Below, in pieces: positions 60,021-64,000 of a stretch of DNA of 64,000 nucleotides. Below the pieces are notes generated by a model. It made no database searches, was not told the origin of the DNA, and saw nothing but the letters and a program-made list of their open reading frames with translations. Source of the DNA: Vespa crabro (Eukaryota > Arthropoda > Insecta > Hymenoptera > Vespidae); assembly GCF_910589235.1 (NCBI RefSeq), contig NC_060955.1, positions 9,878,837 to 9,942,836 on the forward strand, in the 5' to 3' direction. The translations under genes and the position numbers were made by a program. Position 1 is the stretch's first letter; every line of letters begins with the position of its first letter.

Positions 60021-62728
60021 GAACGAGATTTCAACTTTTCGTTTTTCGACGATACGCGTATATGAGCGAAAAATCTCATATACGAACGAAACAATGTTAA
60101 AACTTTGATACCAATATAAAATTGATGTTTGATCTTATGAAATGCAATGTTCTGCATCAATTGGTAACATTTTTCAAACTGTGGCGCAAGTATTACTAAA
60201 GATTTCACGAAATTAACATCGCGTATAGCGAAATTCGCGTATGTCGATTAAGTTTTTCGATAAAAATCATATGAAACGCCTATTTAAACATAGCAAACAC
60301 GTTATATTCTTGTTATATTCTTTATTCTGCATCGATAGAATATAAAATCAATGAAATTGAACGAGATATCAACTTTTCGTTTTTAGACGATACGCGTATA
60401 TGAGCGAAAAATCTCATATACGAACGAAACAATGTTAAAACTTCGATTCCAATATAAAATAGATGTTTGATCTTATGAAATGCAATGTTCTGCATCGATT
60501 GGTAACATTTTTCAAACTGTGGCGCAAGTATTACTAAAGATTTCACGAAATTAACTTCGCGTATAGCGAAATTCGCGTATGTCGATTAAGTTTTTCGATA
60601 AAAATCATATGAAAACGCCTATTTAAACATAGCAAACACGTTATATTCTTGTTATATTCTTTATTCTTCATCGATAGAATATAAAATCAATGAAATTGAA
60701 CGAGATTTCAACTTTTCGTTTTTCGACGATACGCGTATATGAGCGAAAAATCTCATATACGAACGAAACAATGTTAAAACTTTGATACCAATATAAAATA
60801 GAAGTTTGATCTTATGAAATGCAATGTTCTGCATCAATTGGTAACATTTTTCAAACTGTGGCGCAAGTATTACTAAAGATTTCACGAAATTAACATCGCG
60901 TATAGCGAAATTCGCGTATGTCGATTAAGTTTATCGATAAAAATTATATGAAACGCCTATTTAAACATAGCAAACACGTTATATTCTTGTTATATTCTTT
61001 ATTCTGCATCGATAGAATATAAAATCAATGAAATTGAACGAGATATCAACTTTTCGTTTTTAGACGATACGCGTATATGAGCGAAAAATCTCATATACGA
61101 ACGAAACAATGTTAAAACTTCGATTCCAATATAAAATAGATGTTTGATCTTATGAAATGCAATGTTCTGCATCGATTGGTAACATTTTTCAAAATGTGGC
61201 GCAAGTATTACTAAAGATTTCACGAAATTAACTTCGCGTATAGCGAAATTCGCGTATGTCGATTAAGTTTTTCGATAAAAATCATATGAAAACGCCTATT
61301 TAAACATAGCAAACACGTTATATTCTTGTTATATTCTTTATTCTTCATCGATAGAATATAAAATCAATGAAATTGAACGAGATTTCAACTTTTCGTTTTT
61401 CGACGATACGCGTATATGAGCGAAAAATCTCATATACGAACGAAACAATGTTAAAACTTTGATACCAATATAAAATTGATGTTTGATCTTATGAAATGCA
61501 ATGTTCTGCATCAATTGGTAACATTTTTCAAACTGTGGCGCAAGTATTACTAAAGATTTCACGAAATTAACATCGCGTATAGCGAAATTCGCGTATGTCG
61601 ATTAAGTTTTTCGATAAAAATCATATGAAACGCCTATTTAAACATAGCAAACACGTTATATTCTTGTTATATTCTTTATTCTGCATCGATAGAATATAAA
61701 ATCAATGAAATTGAACGAGATATCAACTTTTCGTTTTTAGACGATACGCGTATATGAGCGAAAAATCTCATATACGAACGAAACAATGTTAAAACTTCGA
61801 TTCCAATATAAAATAGATGTTTGATCTTATGAAATGCAATGTTCTGCATCGATTGGTAACATTTTTCAAACTGTGGCGCAAGTATTACTAAAGATTTCAC
61901 GAAATTAACTTCGCGTATAGCGAAATTCGCGTATGTCGATTAAGTTTTTCGATAAAAATCATATGAAAACGCCTATTTAAACATAGCAAACACGTTATAT
62001 TCTTGTTATATTCTTTATTCTTCATCGATAGAATATAAAATCAATGAAATTGAACGAGATTTCAACTTTTCGTTTTTCGACGATACGCGTATATGAGCGA
62101 AAAATCTCATATACGAACGAAACAATGTTAAAACTTTGATACCAATATAAAATAGAAGTTTGATCTTATGAAATGCAATGTTCTGCATCAATTGGTAACA
62201 TTTTTCAAACTGTGGCGCAAGTATTACTAAAGATTTCACGAAATTAACATCGCGTATAGCGAAATTCGCGTATGTCGATTAAGTTTATCGATAAAAATTA
62301 TATGAAACGCCTATTTAAACATAGCAAACACGTTATATTCTTGTTATATTCTTTATTCTGCATCGATAGAATATAAAATCAATGAAATTGAACGAGATAT
62401 CAACTTTTCGTTTTTAGACGATACGCGTATATGAGCGAAAAATCTCATATACGAACGAAACAATGTTAAAACTTCGATTCCAATATAAAATAGATGTTTG
62501 ATCTTATGAAATGCAATGTTCTGCATCGATTGGTAACATTTTTCAAACTGTGGCGCAAGTATTACTAAAGATTTCACGAAATTAACTTCGCGTATAGCGA
62601 AATTCGCGTATGTCGATTAAGTTTTTCGATAAAAATCATATGAAAACGCCTATTTAAACATAGCAAACACGTTATATTCTTGTTATATTCTTTATTCTTC
62701 ATCGATAGAATATAAAATCAATGAAATT
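60021..62728. repeat. 1,354-bp 4-mer HOR built from 677-bp dimers
   Basis: Starts are 60021, 60359, 60698, 61036, 61375, 61713, 62052 and 62390, alternately 338 and 339 bp. Odd members share TTTGATACC, GCATCAATTGG and ACATCGCG; even members share TTTTTAGACG. A finer alternation makes the true unit a 4-mer: TTGATGTTTG at 60121 and 61475 against AGAAGTTTG with TTTATCGATAAAAATTATATG at 60801, 62155 and their tails. All eight have the A box. One private change is AAAATGTGG near 61193. Confidence 0.92.
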
Positions 62729-64000
62729 GAACGAGATTTCAACTTTTCGTTTTTCGACGATACGCGTATATGAGCGAAAAATCTCATATACGAACGAAAC
62801 AATGTTAAAACTTTGATACCAATATAAAATAGATGTTTGATCTTATGAAATGCAATGTTCTGCATCGATTGGTAACATTTTTCAAACTGTGGCGCAAGTA
62901 TTACTAAAGATTTCACGAAATTAACTTCGCGTATAGCGAAATTCGCGTATGTCGATTAAGTTTTTCGATAAAAATCATATGAAAACGCCTATTTAAACAT
63001 AGCAAACACGTTATATTCTTGTTATATTCTTTATTCTTCATCGATAGAATATAAAATCAATGAAATTGAACGAGATTTCAACTTTTCGTTTTTCGACGAT
63101 ACGCGTATATGAGCGAAAAATCGTATATACGATGCGAAACAATGTTAAAACTTTGATTCCAATATAAAATAGATGTTTGATCTTATGAAATGCAATGTTC
63201 TGCATCGATTGGTAACATTTTTCAAACTGTGGCGCAAGTATTACAAAAGATTTCACGAAATTAACTTCGCGTATAGCGAAATTCTTGTATGTCGATTAAG
63301 TTTTTCGATAAAAATCATATGAAAACGCCTATTTAAACATAGCAAACACGTTATATTCTTGTTATATTCTTTATTCTGCATCGATAGAATATAAAATCAA
63401 TGAAATTGAACGAGATATCTACTTTTCGTTTTTCGACGATACGCGTATATGAGCGAAAAATCTCATATACGAACGAAACAATGTTAAAACTTCGATTCCA
63501 ATATAAAATAGATGTTTGATCTTATGAAATGCAATGTTCTGCATCGATTGGTAACATTTTTCAAACTGTGGCGCAACTATTACTAAAGATTTCACGAAAT
63601 TAACTTCGCGTATAGGGAAATTCGCGTATGTCGGTTAAGTTTTTCGATAAAAATCATATGAAAACGCCTATTTAAACATAGCAAACACGTTATATTCTTG
63701 TTATATTCTTTATTCTGCATCGATAGAATATAAAATCAATGAAATTGAACGAGATTTCAACTTTTCGTTTTTCGACGATACGCGTATATGAGCGAAAAAT
63801 CGTATATACGATGCGAAACAATGTTAAAACTTCGATTCCAATATAAAATAGATGTTTGATCTTATGAAATGCAATGTTCTGCATCGATTGGTAACATTTT
63901 TCAAACTGTGGCGCAAGTATTACTAAAGATTTCACGAAATTAACTTCGCGTATAGCGAAATTCGCGTATGTCGATTAAGTTTTTCGATAAAAATCATATG
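62729..64000. repeat. Monomers m186-m189 (last partial)
   Basis: Starts are 62729, 63068, 63408 and 63747; boxes A, B, A, B. m187 reads TTACAAAAG together with CACGAAATTAAC, an uncommon recombinant of the usual linked forms, and ATTCTTGTATG instead of ATTCGCGTATG near 63280. m188 has TAGGGAAATTCG and GTCGGTTAAG. m189 runs off the window after 254 bases, so the array continues. Confidence 0.87.

Larger units (their letters stand above)
1..64000. repeat. Satellite DNA array, ~339-bp monomer, ~189 head-to-tail copies
   Basis: Every part of the window aligns to one repeat unit. Recognisable constant words in each unit, in order, are GAACGAGAT, TTTTTCGACGATACGCG, ATGTTTGATCTTATGAAATG, TGCATCGATTGGTAACA, AACTGTGG, AGATTTCAC, TTTTTCGATAAAAATCAT, TATTTAAACATAG, TTCTTGTTATATTC and CATCGATAGAATATAAAATC. 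Spacing between successive GAACGAG words is 338-340 in nearly all cases; outliers are 323, 337 and 349. No inversion, foreign insertion or unique sequence interrupts the series. Satellite DNA of this kind is typical of centromeric or pericentromeric heterochromatin; the chromosomal position here is an inference. Each monomer holds recognition words for MluI (ACGCGT), NdeI (CATATG), DraI (TTTAAA) and two for ClaI (ATCGAT) unless mutated. Both ends of the array lie outside the window. Confidence 0.98.

Noticed and set aside
1..64000. CRISPR array
   Set aside because: There is no alternation of short constant repeats with unrelated spacers; the whole 339-bp unit is repeated.
1..64000. Transposon, terminal inverted repeats or LTRs
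   Set aside because: No unit boundary, target-site duplication, coding region or long inverted terminal repeat was found; copies are strictly head to tail.
1..64000. tRNA, rRNA, or telomeric repeats
   Set aside because: No cloverleaf with conserved arms, no rRNA core sequence and no short telomere-like tandem word seen on either strand.

Overview
The whole 64,000-base window is one uninterrupted tandem satellite array. I number about 189 head-to-tail monomers, m1 to m189, each starting at the G of GAACGAG. The window opens at monomer base 2 and closes 254 bases into m189, so neither edge of the array is visible. Almost all monomers are 338-340 bp (mean about 339). Clear length exceptions are 323 bp (twice), 337 bp (twice) and 349 bp (once). 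All have the same orientation. I see no gene, tRNA, rRNA, transposon, microsatellite block or unique sequence. The open frames of 65-105 codons that recur in the monomers look like by-products of the repeat unit, not genes.

The organism cannot be named from this sequence. Long satellite arrays with nested higher-order repeats (HORs) point to centromeric or pericentromeric heterochromatin of a eukaryote. A reference monomer (59344-59682) is about 30% GC. By hand count it has 23 CpG where about 8 are expected, which argues against a genome with heavy germline CpG methylation. An invertebrate such as an insect is a reasonable but weak guess.

Monomers differ at a few linked places. The main one is a box about 50 bases in, with two states: A (CTCATATACGAACG, about 104 monomers) and B (CGTATATACGATGCG or close variants, about 83 monomers, one base longer, in its intact form part of a 14-bp perfect palindrome). 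Two monomers are reciprocal A/B hybrids. The back half exists as a few linked haplotypes. Using these markers the array divides into: a shuffled left part with dimer and 4-mer repeats (1-13.3 kb); a 2,374-bp 7-mer HOR (13.3-18.8 kb); irregular monomers (18.8-24.1 kb); two nearly identical 4,413-bp 13-mer copies (24.1-33.0 kb); a 2,035-bp 6-mer pair overlapping the end of that (32.0-36.1 kb); rearranged pieces of the same material (36-46 kb); 678-bp dimers (46-49 kb); a mosaic (49-56.3 kb); a 1,340-bp 4-mer pair tagged by a 16-bp deletion (56.3-58.9 kb); and a 1,354-bp 4-mer pair built from 677-bp dimers (60.0-62.7 kb).

Nothing here works as a gene system. The interest lies in the array: the two-state palindrome box, the dyad-rich back half, the CpG density, and an unusually readable record of unequal exchange and segmental copying. 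All comparisons were made by eye; identities and boundaries are approximate except where a diagnostic base is given.
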